Below the pieces are notes generated by a model, which did not search any database, was not told the DNA's origin, and saw nothing but the letters and a program-made list of their open reading frames with translations. 64,000 nt of DNA from JBICHN01 sp043101845 (GTDB taxonomy: Bacteria > Planctomycetota > Phycisphaerae > Phycisphaerales > UBA5793), in contig JBICHN010000011.1 in NCBI GenBank assembly GCA_043101845.1, forward strand, positions 558,001 to 622,000, given 5' to 3'. The position numbers and the translations under genes were made by a program. Below are positions 33,528 to 42,375 of this stretch, in pieces (position 1 is the first letter of the stretch; the number at the start of each line of letters is the position of its first letter).

Positions 33528-35207
33528 TCAAACCGCGAGGATGGGCAGGCTGGAACGGCGCTCAAGATCGGCGAGCGGTCGGGCGATGAGGTCATATCCG
33601 TCGGCGTCGACAATGACGCAGCGGACGAGTTCGCCCGGGCTGAGCCGTTCGCGTGAATGGATATAGGTGACCGAGTCGACCTGCGGCGCCTGGTGGTAGC
33701 AGCGACCGACATAGAGCTTCGTATTCGTCGCCGAGACACCGCTCGTCGCCACGCCGGACGCGCGAGATTCGGTGTCGACGAGAACATCGAACCGAAGCGC
33801 GTTCTCGAGGTCGCCGCGACCCGCCCGCGCGTCATCGGCGTCACCGTCAGACGACCCCCGGTAGAACGATGCGAGATACTCGGCCTGCTCGAACGCCACC
33901 CGCTGCTGCGCCGTCATGAGTTCGTCGTACCGGCGCTTCTTCGTCGCCGCGTCGACAAGAAGTTCGGGATGGCTCTCGAGTCGGAACGCCCTCGTTCCGG
34001 GCTCCGGCGAATATTCGAACACGCCCATCATGTCGAAGCCGAATTCCTCGACAAACTCGAGCAGTTCTTCGTGTTCGGCTTCGGTCTCGCCGGGAAAGCC
34101 GGTGATGAAGGTTGTTCGAATCGCAATCCCGGGGATGCGCTCCCGCAACTTGTGGAGCAGCTCTTCGATGAGCGCGCGGCTCGTGTTGCGGCGCATCGAA
34201 TCGAGCACGCGATCATTGATGTGCTGCAACGGCATATCGATGTACTTCACGACATGCTCGAGCGACGCGATCGCGTCGATCATCTCGTCCGTGAAGCACG
34301 ACGGATACGCGTACATGAGACGCAGCCATCCGCCGCCCTGCCCGGCGGCGACCTCGTTCAAGGCGGAGAGCATTCCCACGAGGCCCGCGTCGTAGCCAAT
34401 GTCGTGACCGAAGCTCGTGGTGTCCTGTCCGATCAGGTTGAGTTCGAACGCGCCGTCGGCGAAGAGTTCCCGCGCTTCATTCACGATCATCTCAACGGGC
34501 TTTGACCGCATCTTGCCGCGAATCGACGGGATCGTGCAGAAAGCGCACCGCTGATTACACCCCTCGGACACCCGGAGATACGCGTAGTGTCGCGGAGTCA
34601 ACCGCAGACGCGACGCGTCCGACTCGAAGTACCCGATGCCCCGGCCGTCCTGCCCGTTCACCGTCAGGCCGACGACATTCATCCCGCGTTCCTCGGCCGC
34701 GACGATCGCGTTTCCGGCGATCCAGTAATTCGGCCGGTCCGACGCGTCGTCGAGGGCCGCGCGCTTCGGCTTCACGCCTCGCACGGCTTCGACGATGTGA
34801 TCACGATCGAAGACACCGATGAGCGCGTCGATATCCGGCGCCCATTCGAGCATCTTCGCGCGATGTCGCTGAACGAGGCATCCCGCCACCACGAGTCGTT
34901 TGAGCGTTCCGGCCCGCTTCCGCTCTGCGGCTTCGGAAATGACCTCGAGCGACTCGGCCTTGGACGCCTCGAGGAAGCCGCAGGTATTCACGACGATGGC
35001 GTCCGCCTCGTCGTGGTCGTCGGTCAGGGTCAGCCCGTCTTCCGCGAGGAGTCCGAGCATCTTCTCCGAATCGACGAGATTCTTCGGGCATCCAAGGCTC
35101 ACGAACGCGATCCGCTCCACGCCCGGGTCCGCTTCGGGAGCGTGCGCGGCGTCATCCGGGCGGACCCTCGTGTCCGCCTGGGCGGGTTGTTCCTGCGTGC
35201 GATTCAT
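33528..35207 (-). CDS. rimO: Ribosomal protein S12 methylthiotransferase RimO
   Basis: A 559-residue radical SAM enzyme that adds a methylthio group to an Asp of ribosomal protein uS12. The N-terminal UPF0004 domain carries cluster Cys in SLGCPKNLVDSE, NTCGFLEAS and AGCLVQRH; the radical SAM site is SEGCNQRCAFCTIPSIRG. GVFEYSPEPGTRA and the TRAM domain follow. The protein is about 110 residues longer than typical RimO: the N-terminus has an acidic extension and the TRAM region holds an insert rich in Gly, Asp and Ala (about 455-500). A TTG further upstream is an alternative start. Confidence 0.93.
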   Translation of the reverse strand: MNRTQEQPAQADTRVRPDDAAHAPEADPGVERIAFVSLGCPKNLVDSEKMLGLLAEDGLTLTDDHDEADAIVVNTCGFLEASKAESLEVISEAAERKRAGTLKRLVVAGCLVQRHRAKMLEWAPDIDALIGVFDRDHIVEAVRGVKPKRAALDDASDRPNYWIAGNAIVAAEERGMNVVGLTVNGQDGRGIGYFESDASRLRLTPRHYAYLRVSEGCNQRCAFCTIPSIRGKMRSKPVEMIVNEARELFADGAFELNLIGQDTTSFGHDIGYDAGLVGMLSALNEVAAGQGGGWLRLMYAYPSCFTDEMIDAIASLEHVVKYIDMPLQHINDRVLDSMRRNTSRALIEELLHKLRERIPGIAIRTTFITGFPGETEAEHEELLEFVEEFGFDMMGVFEYSPEPGTRAFRLESHPELLVDAATKKRRYDELMTAQQRVAFEQAEYLASFYRGSSDGDADDARAGRGDLENALRFDVLVDTESRASGVATSGVSATNTKLYVGRCYHQAPQVDSVTYIHSRERLSPGELVRCVIVDADGYDLIARPLADLERRSSLPILAV

Positions 35208-35215
35208 GAGCCGCA

Positions 35216-35221
35216 ATGATA
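35216..35221 (-). promoter_or_regulatory. -10-like hexamer of rimO
   Basis: TATCAT on the minus strand ends 8 nt before the rimO ATG. TTGACC lies 23 nt further upstream, too far for a standard spacer. No Shine-Dalgarno precedes the ATG. Confidence 0.35.
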
Positions 35222-35288
35222 GGCTGCCCCGTGACGACCCGACGGGTCAACTCTTCGCTCCATAGTGACCAGAGAAGGGATGGCCGCG

Positions 35289-35792
35289 ATGGCCCGACTC
35301 GGCGAAACGGACCGGATCGTGCAGCAACTCAAGCAGGCGGTCGAGGGGGAATCGTGGACCGGTCCGGCGCTCTACGACCTGCTTCGGCGGATTGATGCGA
35401 CGACCGCAGCGGCCCGACCGCTCCCCGGCGCGAACTCGATCTGGACGCTCGTGCGACATCTGGCCGCGACGAACGATCTCGTCAGGCGTCGGATCGACGG
35501 CGGGCCGCACGCCGATCGCGTCCCGGCCGAACTCGACTTCCCGCCGCCCCCCGAGCATCCAACGGCCGAGGACTGGCGGCGAACCGTTCTCGAGTTCAAG
35601 GCAAGCGAACTCGAACTCCGCGACGCGATCAGCGGGTTCGACGAATCACGGCTCGATGAGCCGCTCATGCCGGGCGGGACGACTGCGTACAACAACTTTC
35701 ACGGCGTCGTGCAGCACATTCTCTATCACACAGGACAGATCGCGCTGTTACGAAAAGCGGTCGACGGAGGATCGACCTCGCGTGATCAATGA
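35289..35792 (+). CDS. DinB-family protein
   Basis: A 167-residue four-helix bundle of the DinB_2 type. Metal-ligand His are in LVRHLAAT and VQHILYHTGQIALLRKA, the last being a clear DinB signature. The role is unknown; a thiol-linked transferase or a metal-dependent hydrolase is possible. Starts at 35280 and 35265 are also open; 35289 is preferred because GAAGGG lies 9 nt upstream. It faces the converging ada gene. Confidence 0.8.
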   Translation: MARLGETDRIVQQLKQAVEGESWTGPALYDLLRRIDATTAAARPLPGANSIWTLVRHLAATNDLVRRRIDGGPHADRVPAELDFPPPPEHPTAEDWRRTVLEFKASELELRDAISGFDESRLDEPLMPGGTTAYNNFHGVVQHILYHTGQIALLRKAVDGGSTSRDQ

Positions 35793-35818
35793 GCGGGATC
35801 GAATCGTCCGCGGTGATG

Positions 35819-36901
35819 TCAAGCGATAGCTCGCTCGAGTTCGAGCAGCCGCTTCTTTCTCCACAGCCCGCCGCCGTAGCCGCAGAGTGAGCCGTCGGCG
35901 CGAACCACGCGGTGGCAGGGAATGACGATGGCGAGCCGGTTGTCCCCATTCGCGCGGCCGACGGCCCGCGCGGCGCCCGGACGCCCGATCGCTCGCGCCA
36001 TGTCCGCGTAACTCCGCGTTTCCCCGTACGGAATGTCGAGCAGAGCGCGCCAGACCTCCTCCTGGAATGGCGCGCCGCGGAAGTCGATGCGAGTCTCGAA
36101 CCGGCTCAGATCGCCGGCGAAATAGGCGTCGAGTTCCCGTTCGATGGAATCGAGCGCCGCGTGCTCGCCCGGGCTGATGACGGCTCCGCCGAAGCGTCGA
36201 CGGATGCGCTCGATCTGCGTCTCGAACATGCGTCGATCTACGAATTCGAGGAGCGCAAGTCCGGCGTCGCCCGCAATCGCAAGCATCGGGCCGAGCGGGG
36301 TCTCGATGCGGCGGGCGAGCAACGCCGAGACGGTCGCGGAGGCGCTTGGCGTGGCGCCAAAGAGTCGAACAAAGGCGTCACGGAATCCGCTGTCCGATTC
36401 AAATCCGACATGTCGTCCGACCTGCAGCGGGTTCGCTCCCTTTCTCAATGGGCCGAGCGCCTGCCCGACGCGCCGCGCCCGCGCGTACGCATGGAAGGTC
36501 ATGCCGAAGTTCCGTTTGAACCAGACGCGAGCGCGACTCGGCGCGATTCCCATCGTTCGAAGATCCGAGTCGGTCAGCCGGCTTGTGGGCGACGATTCAA
36601 CGCGGTCGAGCAGTCGCGTGACCCAGACCGGGCGCGATCGATTCGTGTCCATCGGTCGACATCGCTTGCACGGGCGATAGCCGGCGCTCAACGCGGCCGC
36701 GCCGTCGACGAAGTACTCGACATTCCGGGCGTTGGGGGTCTTCGCGCCGCACCCGGGCCGGCAGAAGATGCCCGTGGTCTGCACGCCGAGGACGAATACA
36801 CCGTCGTAGCTCGAGTCACGCTCGACCACGGCCCGGTACATTTCCGTGACCGGTGGGAGATCGCGCTCGAGCGTCGGTGCTGTCCGGTTCGTGCTGATCA
36901 T
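35819..36901 (-). CDS. ada: Bifunctional Ada DNA alkylation response regulator/O6-methylguanine-DNA methyltransferase
   Basis: A 360-residue protein. Residues 15-90 form the N-terminal methyl-acceptor zinc domain with GIFCRPGCGAKTP and AGYRPCKRCRP (four Cys). An AraC-type helix-turn-helix follows at about 95-190. The C-terminal part is the methyltransferase with the active-site PCHRVVR. It repairs methylphosphotriesters and O6-methylguanine and, after self-methylation, activates its own regulon. An alkylation repair enzyme of the AlkD type occurs at 49447 but is not linked to this gene. Confidence 0.94.
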   Translation of the reverse strand: MISTNRTAPTLERDLPPVTEMYRAVVERDSSYDGVFVLGVQTTGIFCRPGCGAKTPNARNVEYFVDGAAALSAGYRPCKRCRPMDTNRSRPVWVTRLLDRVESSPTSRLTDSDLRTMGIAPSRARVWFKRNFGMTFHAYARARRVGQALGPLRKGANPLQVGRHVGFESDSGFRDAFVRLFGATPSASATVSALLARRIETPLGPMLAIAGDAGLALLEFVDRRMFETQIERIRRRFGGAVISPGEHAALDSIERELDAYFAGDLSRFETRIDFRGAPFQEEVWRALLDIPYGETRSYADMARAIGRPGAARAVGRANGDNRLAIVIPCHRVVRADGSLCGYGGGLWRKKRLLELERAIA

Positions 36902-37013
36902 GGTTTCACGCTACAACCCGTCTCCGCCGGCCGCCACCGATTTTCGAGCGCCGAATTCAGATCTTCCGCTATGGTCTCTCGACTCCTGGAAGCGAACGAG
37001 GGAGAGGAACAGC

Positions 37014-37274
37014 ATGCGGGCGGCGCTCTGGATTCTGGCGACCATACTCGTCTTCTCACCGACACTCATGTTTCTTCTCGATCGCAGCGGCCTCGGCCTG
37101 CCGATCGACGAGCTGACCGCGGGAATCGTGGGTGGCGTCGCGGGAGCCAGCATTTTCGCCGCCCTCATCAAGGGCCGCCCAACCGGACGCGTCGTCGCCT
37201 TCGTCATCGCCGCGGCTCTCGCCGGCGTCCAGATCTTCGTCGTCGGACTCATCGTCGCGAACGAACAGTTGTGA
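37014..37274 (+). CDS. Small membrane protein
   Basis: An 86-residue protein with three predicted membrane segments (about 4-22, 35-50, 58-82), including GIVGGVAGASIFAALIKG. The ATG has GGAGAGGA 6-8 nt upstream, which supports this start over a longer open frame from 36846. Nothing is recognised in it. It lies 50 bp before panC on the same strand and may share its transcript. Confidence 0.6.
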   Translation: MRAALWILATILVFSPTLMFLLDRSGLGLPIDELTAGIVGGVAGASIFAALIKGRPTGRVVAFVIAAALAGVQIFVVGLIVANEQL

Positions 37275-37324
37275 TCCGGCCACCTTCCGATTGACCTCCG
37301 ACCCGCCGGCGCCACCCTTCTTCC

Positions 37325-38176
37325 ATGTATGTCGCGCACACTGTGGCTGAGCTCGAAGCGTTTCACGGAGGAATTTGCGTTCCCACGATGGGCGCGCTCC
37401 ACGCCGGGCATCTCGCGCTGGTCGAGTACGCGGTGAATCAGCGACAGACGATGAACGCCGGTCCGGTCGTCGTCACCGTGTTCGTGAATCCGACCCAGTT
37501 CGGTCCGACGGAAGACTTTGGAAAGTATCCGCGAACGCTTGAGCATGACCTCGCGCTCTGCGATCGGGCCGGCGCCGACGCCGTCTTCGCTCCGTCGGTT
37601 GTGGAGATCTATCCCGACGGCCCCGAATCCGCGTACCAGCCCGCCTTGCCGGCGGTCGCGCGGGAGCCGCAACTCGAGGAGGCGCACCGCCCGACGCACT
37701 TCGCCGGGGTCCTCAAGGTCGTGCATCGACTGTTCACGCTCGTCCGTCCGCGCGAGGCGGTCTTCGGTGAGAAGGACTATCAGCAACTTCTCGCGATCGT
37801 CGCCATGGCGAAGTCGGAGGCGCTCGGAGTCGAGATCACCGGCCGGCCGACGGTACGCGACCCGGACGGACTGGCGCTTTCGAGTCGAAATGTCTACCTC
37901 TCACCCACGCAGCGGAATCGCGCCCTCGGCCTGTCGCGTGCCCTTCAGGAAGCGAAGCGCGCCGATACGCCCGAAGAGGCGGAGCGCGCCATGCGGTCGC
38001 TCCTGCTCGCGCATCAGGTGTCGATCGACTACGCCGTGGTTCGAGACGCGGAGTCGCTTCGGCCGATTGAGTCGTTCGATCGCGATCGCCCGGTCCGCGC
38101 GCTGATCGCCGGTCGCGTGGCGAATACGCGCCTGATCGACAACGCGGCGATTCCGGTCGGGTCTAGTCGTCGCTGA
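37325..38176 (+). CDS. panC: Pantothenate synthetase
   Basis: A 283-residue enzyme that joins pantoate and beta-alanine using ATP to make pantothenate, the CoA precursor. The ATP site PTMGALHAGH is near residue 22, VFVNPTQFGP contacts pantoate, and FGEKDYQQL, KSEALGVEI and GLALSSRN are diagnostic. Length matches the family. It overlaps the converging ACT-domain gene by 14 nt. No panB or panD is nearby. Confidence 0.96.
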   Translation: MYVAHTVAELEAFHGGICVPTMGALHAGHLALVEYAVNQRQTMNAGPVVVTVFVNPTQFGPTEDFGKYPRTLEHDLALCDRAGADAVFAPSVVEIYPDGPESAYQPALPAVAREPQLEEAHRPTHFAGVLKVVHRLFTLVRPREAVFGEKDYQQLLAIVAMAKSEALGVEITGRPTVRDPDGLALSSRNVYLSPTQRNRALGLSRALQEAKRADTPEEAERAMRSLLLAHQVSIDYAVVRDAESLRPIESFDRDRPVRALIAGRVANTRLIDNAAIPVGSSRR

Positions 38177-38660
38177 AGCCCGGGGCCGGAAGATCGGCTT
38201 CACCGAGAAGCCGGAAATTCTTCTGGCGAAGAATCTGTCCCGCGAGCGTCGGGTCGTCGACCGAAAGCGCGATGGTCGGCGCGCCGTTCGGGCGGAACAT
38301 GAGGGGATACGCGAAGTGAATATTGAGCTCGGCGCCGAGCAGGTAGAGGCAGAGTCGAGTCAGGGAGTGCTCGGTCGAGACCTCGACGATGAGCAGATCG
38401 GTTTCGCCGAAGGCGAGGCCGTGTTCACGCAGAAGCGCCCGCGCCATCTTCGAGTTGTTCGGGACCATTCGCACCACGGCATGGTCCGACGCGTCGATGA
38501 CGCTGAGCGCGCAGATCTGTACCTCGGGGTGGTTCTCGAAGACCTCAAGAAGCTCGTACAGCTTCCCGACCCGGTTATCGAGAAACACACTGAACTGACG
38601 GACCGTCGGCGCAGTGTAGCCCTGTGTGGTCTCCATCGATGGCGGGTCGAAACTGGTCAT
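38163..38660 (-). CDS. ACT domain protein
   Basis: A protein of about 165 residues with two ACT-like halves: RQFSVFLDNRVGKLYELLEVF to about 90, and a second from STEHSLTRLCLYLLGAELNI to the end. ACT domains bind amino acids for allosteric control; a stand-alone double ACT often acts as a regulatory partner or amino-acid sensor. A 343-residue reading continues upstream to 39194 but is rejected because it covers most of mqnD in another frame. The start (38660 or 38636) is uncertain. Confidence 0.75.
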   Translation of the reverse strand: MTSFDPPSMETTQGYTAPTVRQFSVFLDNRVGKLYELLEVFENHPEVQICALSVIDASDHAVVRMVPNNSKMARALLREHGLAFGETDLLIVEVSTEHSLTRLCLYLLGAELNIHFAYPLMFRPNGAPTIALSVDDPTLAGQILRQKNFRLLGEADLPAPGFSDD

Positions 38661-38802
38661 GGGAGAGAGTCGGCCCTGCTTCCGGGTGACGCGATCGGTC
38701 AGTCCGAGAGGAGAAGAGATAGCGCAGCCGCATCGACGCCGTCGAGCGCACTCAATACGCCCTTCTTCACCATACCCCCGATTCCGGCCTCTGTGAAGCG
38801 AA

Positions 38803-39717
38803 TCACGATGTAACCTGAGCGTTCGACTCGGGATCGACGAAAATCGGCGCCTCGGGGAGGGCCGGCGTGATCGCCGCGTCCGACGCACGCGCGAGAAACT
38901 CGCGTACGCCCGCGCGACCCCGTTCCCCGAAATCGAGCGTGTGCGAGTTGACATACATCTCAACAAACCGGTCGGCGAGCGCCCGGTCGAGCCCTCGACC
39001 GAATCGCAGCGCATAGTCGACGGCCTGTTCGCGATGGTCGAGGGCGAATCGAATTGAGCGAAGCAGCGTGGCGGTGATCTCTTCGAGCGCGCCCGGCCCA
39101 TACATCGCCTCAAGGTCACGGCGGATCGCGTTCCCTCCGAGCGGAAGCGGCAGACCGGTGGCCCCCGTCCACCAGGCGCCGAGGTCTTCAACAAGCGCGA
39201 GGCCGGAGGACTCGTAGGTCAACTGGCCCTCATGGATGACGATTCCAGCGTCGAATGTTCCGTCGGCGACGCGTTCGATGATCTCGTCGAACGCGATCGC
39301 TTCGTGCTCGAAGTCACGACCGCCGAGTCGAAGCCGCGTCGCGAGGTAGGCGCTCGTCCGATCGCCCGGCGTCGCCGTGCGCACCGCCGGATCGAGAAGC
39401 CATTCGGTTCGCTCGCGTCGTCGGGCCACGATCTTCGGGCCGTACCCGTCGCCCATCGAGGCGCCGCACGAAGTGAGCGCGTAGCGGTCGGCGACATGGG
39501 GAAACTGTGCGATGGAAATCGCCGTGATCTCGAGATCGCCCTCGAGTGACCGGGTGTTCAGCGTCTCGATGTCCTGTTGCACGGCTTCGAATCGAAACCG
39601 GCCGGTATCGATGAGCGGTGGCCCGCCATCAATGCCCGTAATCGGAAACCACATGAAGGCGTCATCGGGATCGGGCGAGTGGCCGATGCGCAGAAAAGGT
39701 CGATCGTCGGTCGTCAT
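38803..39717 (-). CDS. mqnD: 1,4-dihydroxy-6-naphthoate synthase
   Basis: A 304-residue protein of the futalosine menaquinone pathway, where it cleaves cyclic dehypoxanthinylfutalosine. The N-terminus IGHSPDPDDAFMWF, the TLNTRSLEGDLEITAISI segment and SCGASMGDGYGP are hallmark MqnD motifs in a periplasmic-binding-protein-like fold. There is no signal peptide. The start at 39717 is chosen because the family starts there, although a longer frame is open to 39876. Other mqn genes are not in the window. Confidence 0.9.
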   Translation of the reverse strand: MTTDDRPFLRIGHSPDPDDAFMWFPITGIDGGPPLIDTGRFRFEAVQQDIETLNTRSLEGDLEITAISIAQFPHVADRYALTSCGASMGDGYGPKIVARRRERTEWLLDPAVRTATPGDRTSAYLATRLRLGGRDFEHEAIAFDEIIERVADGTFDAGIVIHEGQLTYESSGLALVEDLGAWWTGATGLPLPLGGNAIRRDLEAMYGPGALEEITATLLRSIRFALDHREQAVDYALRFGRGLDRALADRFVEMYVNSHTLDFGERGRAGVREFLARASDAAITPALPEAPIFVDPESNAQVTS

Positions 39718-39865
39718 GATCACTTCGCCGGGTCGATGATGAGGCGCCGTCAGTCCATACAGGCGGACTCGATCATAGTCGCCGGCGGGCCGGGCCCTTT
39801 CGTTGAATGCGGGCGTCCGCGATATTCGAGCCACGGGTCGGCTTCGGACGATAGTGGTTCGAGTC

Positions 39866-40327
39866 ATGCCACCCATCGTCGATCTCGAACATGCGCTGCC
39901 GATCGTCGTCGGGGCGCAACCCGAAGCCGAGCTCTTCGATCGACCGGTCGCCTATCGACTGCGCGACGCGGTCGTGCGCTGGCAGCGGGAAATCTGCGAT
40001 TCCGCGATCGTCGATCCGATCGTGCTCTCCGATGTCTACTACCTCAACCACCTCGATCTCCGCGAGCGTCCGACGATCTGCATCGGACATCCGCGGGTGA
40101 ATGCGTTCAGCGCGTACCTCGTCGACAAGCTGCCGACGGCGTTCGGAATCGACGATCGACTCATGATCCAACTCGAAGATGGATACGAAGGACTCGACGC
40201 GCTCGTGTGGGGCGCCGAGCCCGATCAACTCATCGAGGCGATGGACGCGTTTCTCGATCGATTCCTCGATGAGTATCTCCGACGCGTCTCGGCGGTGACG
40301 GAGAGCGACCTCGATCTCATCGGGTGA
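39866..40327 (+). CDS. Conserved hypothetical protein
   Basis: A 153-residue soluble protein not recognised by me. It has an alpha/beta look: LPIVVGAQPEAELFDRP at the start, a central TICIGHPRVNAFSAYLVDKLPT, and an acidic helical C-terminus (DAFLDRFLDEYLRRV). No catalytic motif is apparent. The ATG at 39866 follows a non-coding stretch; the 149-nt interval to mqnD is a divergent promoter region. Confidence 0.6.
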   Translation: MPPIVDLEHALPIVVGAQPEAELFDRPVAYRLRDAVVRWQREICDSAIVDPIVLSDVYYLNHLDLRERPTICIGHPRVNAFSAYLVDKLPTAFGIDDRLMIQLEDGYEGLDALVWGAEPDQLIEAMDAFLDRFLDEYLRRVSAVTESDLDLIG

Positions 40328-40362
40328 AATCGAGGTCGATTACGCTCGAGTGACTTCTGCAT

Positions 40363-41364
40363 TCAGTGAACGAGCATCGCGTCGTAGGCGGCCGCCGGTC
40401 GTTCGCTTCCGGTCAGTCGGTCGAGTTCGGACTGACCGTTCGCCGTCCAGATATTGTCGCCATCGACATTCGGCGAATTCTTGAATTCGCATGAGCCGTC
40501 GTTGAAGAGGACATTCTGCCCGGCGCCGAAATGACTGAACGAATTCGACTCGGCCGTCACCGGCTCATTAAGGTCGAGGATCTGTCGATCGATGAGCGGA
40601 TTGCGGTCGGCGAGTACGGCCATGCGAGTCGGCGCGGCCCAGGTCGGGCGATTCTCGCCGAACATGTTCTGGTAGCTGAAACTGACCTGGGTGTCGTCCG
40701 GCCAGTTGTCGTTCGCGAGAATCGCGTCGTCGTATTTGAACCACTGATTGTTCGGGCACGACAGGCACCAGAGCGTCGCGTAGCCCTTCCGCGCGAGTTC
40801 GAACAGATTCGCCTGATTCGCCCGCGTGGCGCGCCAATCCACGGTGTCGAGGTATTCCTCGTTGATCGGCATGGCGCCGCCGAAGTCGTTCGCGTAACTC
40901 GCGAATCCGAAACCGGCGCTCTGCATATGGCTCCGACAGGTCTGCTGCTGGGCGAGCGAGCGCGAGTTCGACAGCATGACCGAGGACATGCTCGAGAGCA
41001 CGAGGAACGCCGCCGCGGCGCCGGCGAACTCCTGCCAGGAAAACGCCGCCGGACGGCTTCGTTGACGACCTTCAAGCGCTCGTGCGAATGAGTACCGGTC
41101 GGACTGGCGGATCGCCGCGAGCGTGCGCTCGACGAGCGATCCATTCGTCGCGTGGAGTTTGTCGTCCTCGATCGGGTACCGTTCGAGAATCGAGAGGAGG
41201 GCGAGCGCCGCGCGGGCGCGGGCCTCATGCTCCGCCGGGGTCCTTTCGACCTCCCACCCGGCTTCCATCAGGGCGTCCACCGCCGCCGCGTCCGCTTCGC
41301 TCAGCGTGACTTCGGTTGACGACGGTTCATTTCGGTTCGGGTTCGTCGGGTCCAGTTCAGTCAT
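40363..41364 (-). CDS. Membrane protein: anti-sigma-like N-terminus fused to pseudopilin-like ectodomain
   Basis: A 333-residue protein. Residues 1-110 are cytoplasmic, acidic and helical with no pilin signal. A single membrane helix at about 113-130 (AGAAAAFLVLSSMSSVML) is followed by the module seen in the pseudopilins of this window: CRSHMQSAGFGFASYANDF and, at the end, a VLFNDGSCEFKNSPNVDGDN segment matching the H-X9-DG-type ending. It lies 172 bp downstream of an ECF sigma gene on the same strand, so it may be the anti-sigma or sensor for it. The pairing is inferred from position and topology only. Confidence 0.7.
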   Translation of the reverse strand: MTELDPTNPNRNEPSSTEVTLSEADAAAVDALMEAGWEVERTPAEHEARARAALALLSILERYPIEDDKLHATNGSLVERTLAAIRQSDRYSFARALEGRQRSRPAAFSWQEFAGAAAAFLVLSSMSSVMLSNSRSLAQQQTCRSHMQSAGFGFASYANDFGGAMPINEEYLDTVDWRATRANQANLFELARKGYATLWCLSCPNNQWFKYDDAILANDNWPDDTQVSFSYQNMFGENRPTWAAPTRMAVLADRNPLIDRQILDLNEPVTAESNSFSHFGAGQNVLFNDGSCEFKNSPNVDGDNIWTANGQSELDRLTGSERPAAAYDAMLVH

Positions 41365-41536
41365 GATTCGGAGGCTCGGTCGGTCAGGCGTTGTGTTCGA
41401 AGTTCCGTTCGCGCTTTCGTCTCTTCGATTCGCCGTGGCGGCCACCGGCGAGCGGTGATCCGGCCTGACGGAGCCGGGCATACGCTCCGGCCCACCCGCG
41501 AGTTCGACGGCGCCCGGGATTTCGGCTCGGGTTCAC

Positions 41537-42166
41537 TCAGGCCGTCCCGGGGGTGTCGAAGGTCGCTTTCCATGCTTTCCCGAAGGCGCCGATGGCCGCG
41601 TGAAGGCGGCTCTTGACGGTGCCGAGCGGGATGTCGAGTGACTCCGCGATCTGGTTGTAACTCAGCCGCTGAAAGTACGCCAGCAGCACGATTTCTCGAA
41701 AGTGGTACGGCAGGTCGTCGAGGACGGTTCGGACCCGATCCCGCAGTTCTTCGGCATTGAGGTTCTCACCCAGTTCGGCCGGATCGCCCTCGAGGAGGTC
41801 GACGAAGGTGGCGCCGCCCCGCTCGGAGGCGCCCCGCTTCACCGGGGCCGATAAATCGACCATGTTCCAGTGCTTGCCCTGCCGCCGGAACGCGTCGCGC
41901 CCCTTGTTCGCCGCGATCGTGAAGAGCCACGGCTTGAAGCGGCGGCTCACATCGAACTGGCTCGCCGACTGGTGGATCTGGATGAAGGTGTCCTGAAACA
42001 CATCCTCGGCTGCGGCCCGGTTGCCCATGAGCCGGGTGAGAAACGCGAGGAGTTCGCGCTCGTACCGCCGGATGATGATCTCCATCGCGCCCGACTCGCC
42101 TTCGCGGTACGCCTCGACCAACTCCTCGTCGGTGCGTTCATCCGTGCTGATCTTCGACTGGGCCAT
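41537..42166 (-). CDS. ECF-type RNA polymerase sigma factor
   Basis: A 209-residue sigma-70-family factor with only regions 2 and 4. Region 2 has ELLAFLTRLMGNRAAAEDVFQDTFIQI, with the DVFQDTF core-binding helix (region 2.1-2.2), and FKPWLFTIAANKGRDAFRR. Region 4 has the helix-turn-helix LSYNQIAESLDIPLGTVKSRLHAA. CAGGAG lies 4-5 nt before the ATG. Its probable partner is the membrane protein encoded next. The activated genes are unknown. Confidence 0.92.
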   Translation of the reverse strand: MAQSKISTDERTDEELVEAYREGESGAMEIIIRRYERELLAFLTRLMGNRAAAEDVFQDTFIQIHQSASQFDVSRRFKPWLFTIAANKGRDAFRRQGKHWNMVDLSAPVKRGASERGGATFVDLLEGDPAELGENLNAEELRDRVRTVLDDLPYHFREIVLLAYFQRLSYNQIAESLDIPLGTVKSRLHAAIGAFGKAWKATFDTPGTA

Positions 42167-42375
42167 TGAACTCCTGTCCGTCGCGGACATGTCCCCGCGT
42201 GGAGCGGTCGGAGTATAGAGGATCGACTCCCTCGCTTCATCGCGCATACGGGAGCCCGTCCGAAGTCGGAACCGGAGGACATTTCGCGAATTCTCAGGAT
42301 CGCCCGCAGGAGATGGTTCTCGAAATCTCGCTTGAGGAGAGAGGACGAGCGTCAGGCATCTCTACTGGAGGATCG

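Noticed and set aside
35912..37294. A 460-codon open frame on the plus strand across ada
   Set aside because: Antisense shadow of ada; its translation is rich in Arg and Asp with no recognisable domain.
38661..39194. N-terminal extension of the ACT-domain protein
   Set aside because: The extension overlaps mqnD in another frame and is Arg/Ser-rich low-complexity sequence; the ACT homology starts after 38660.
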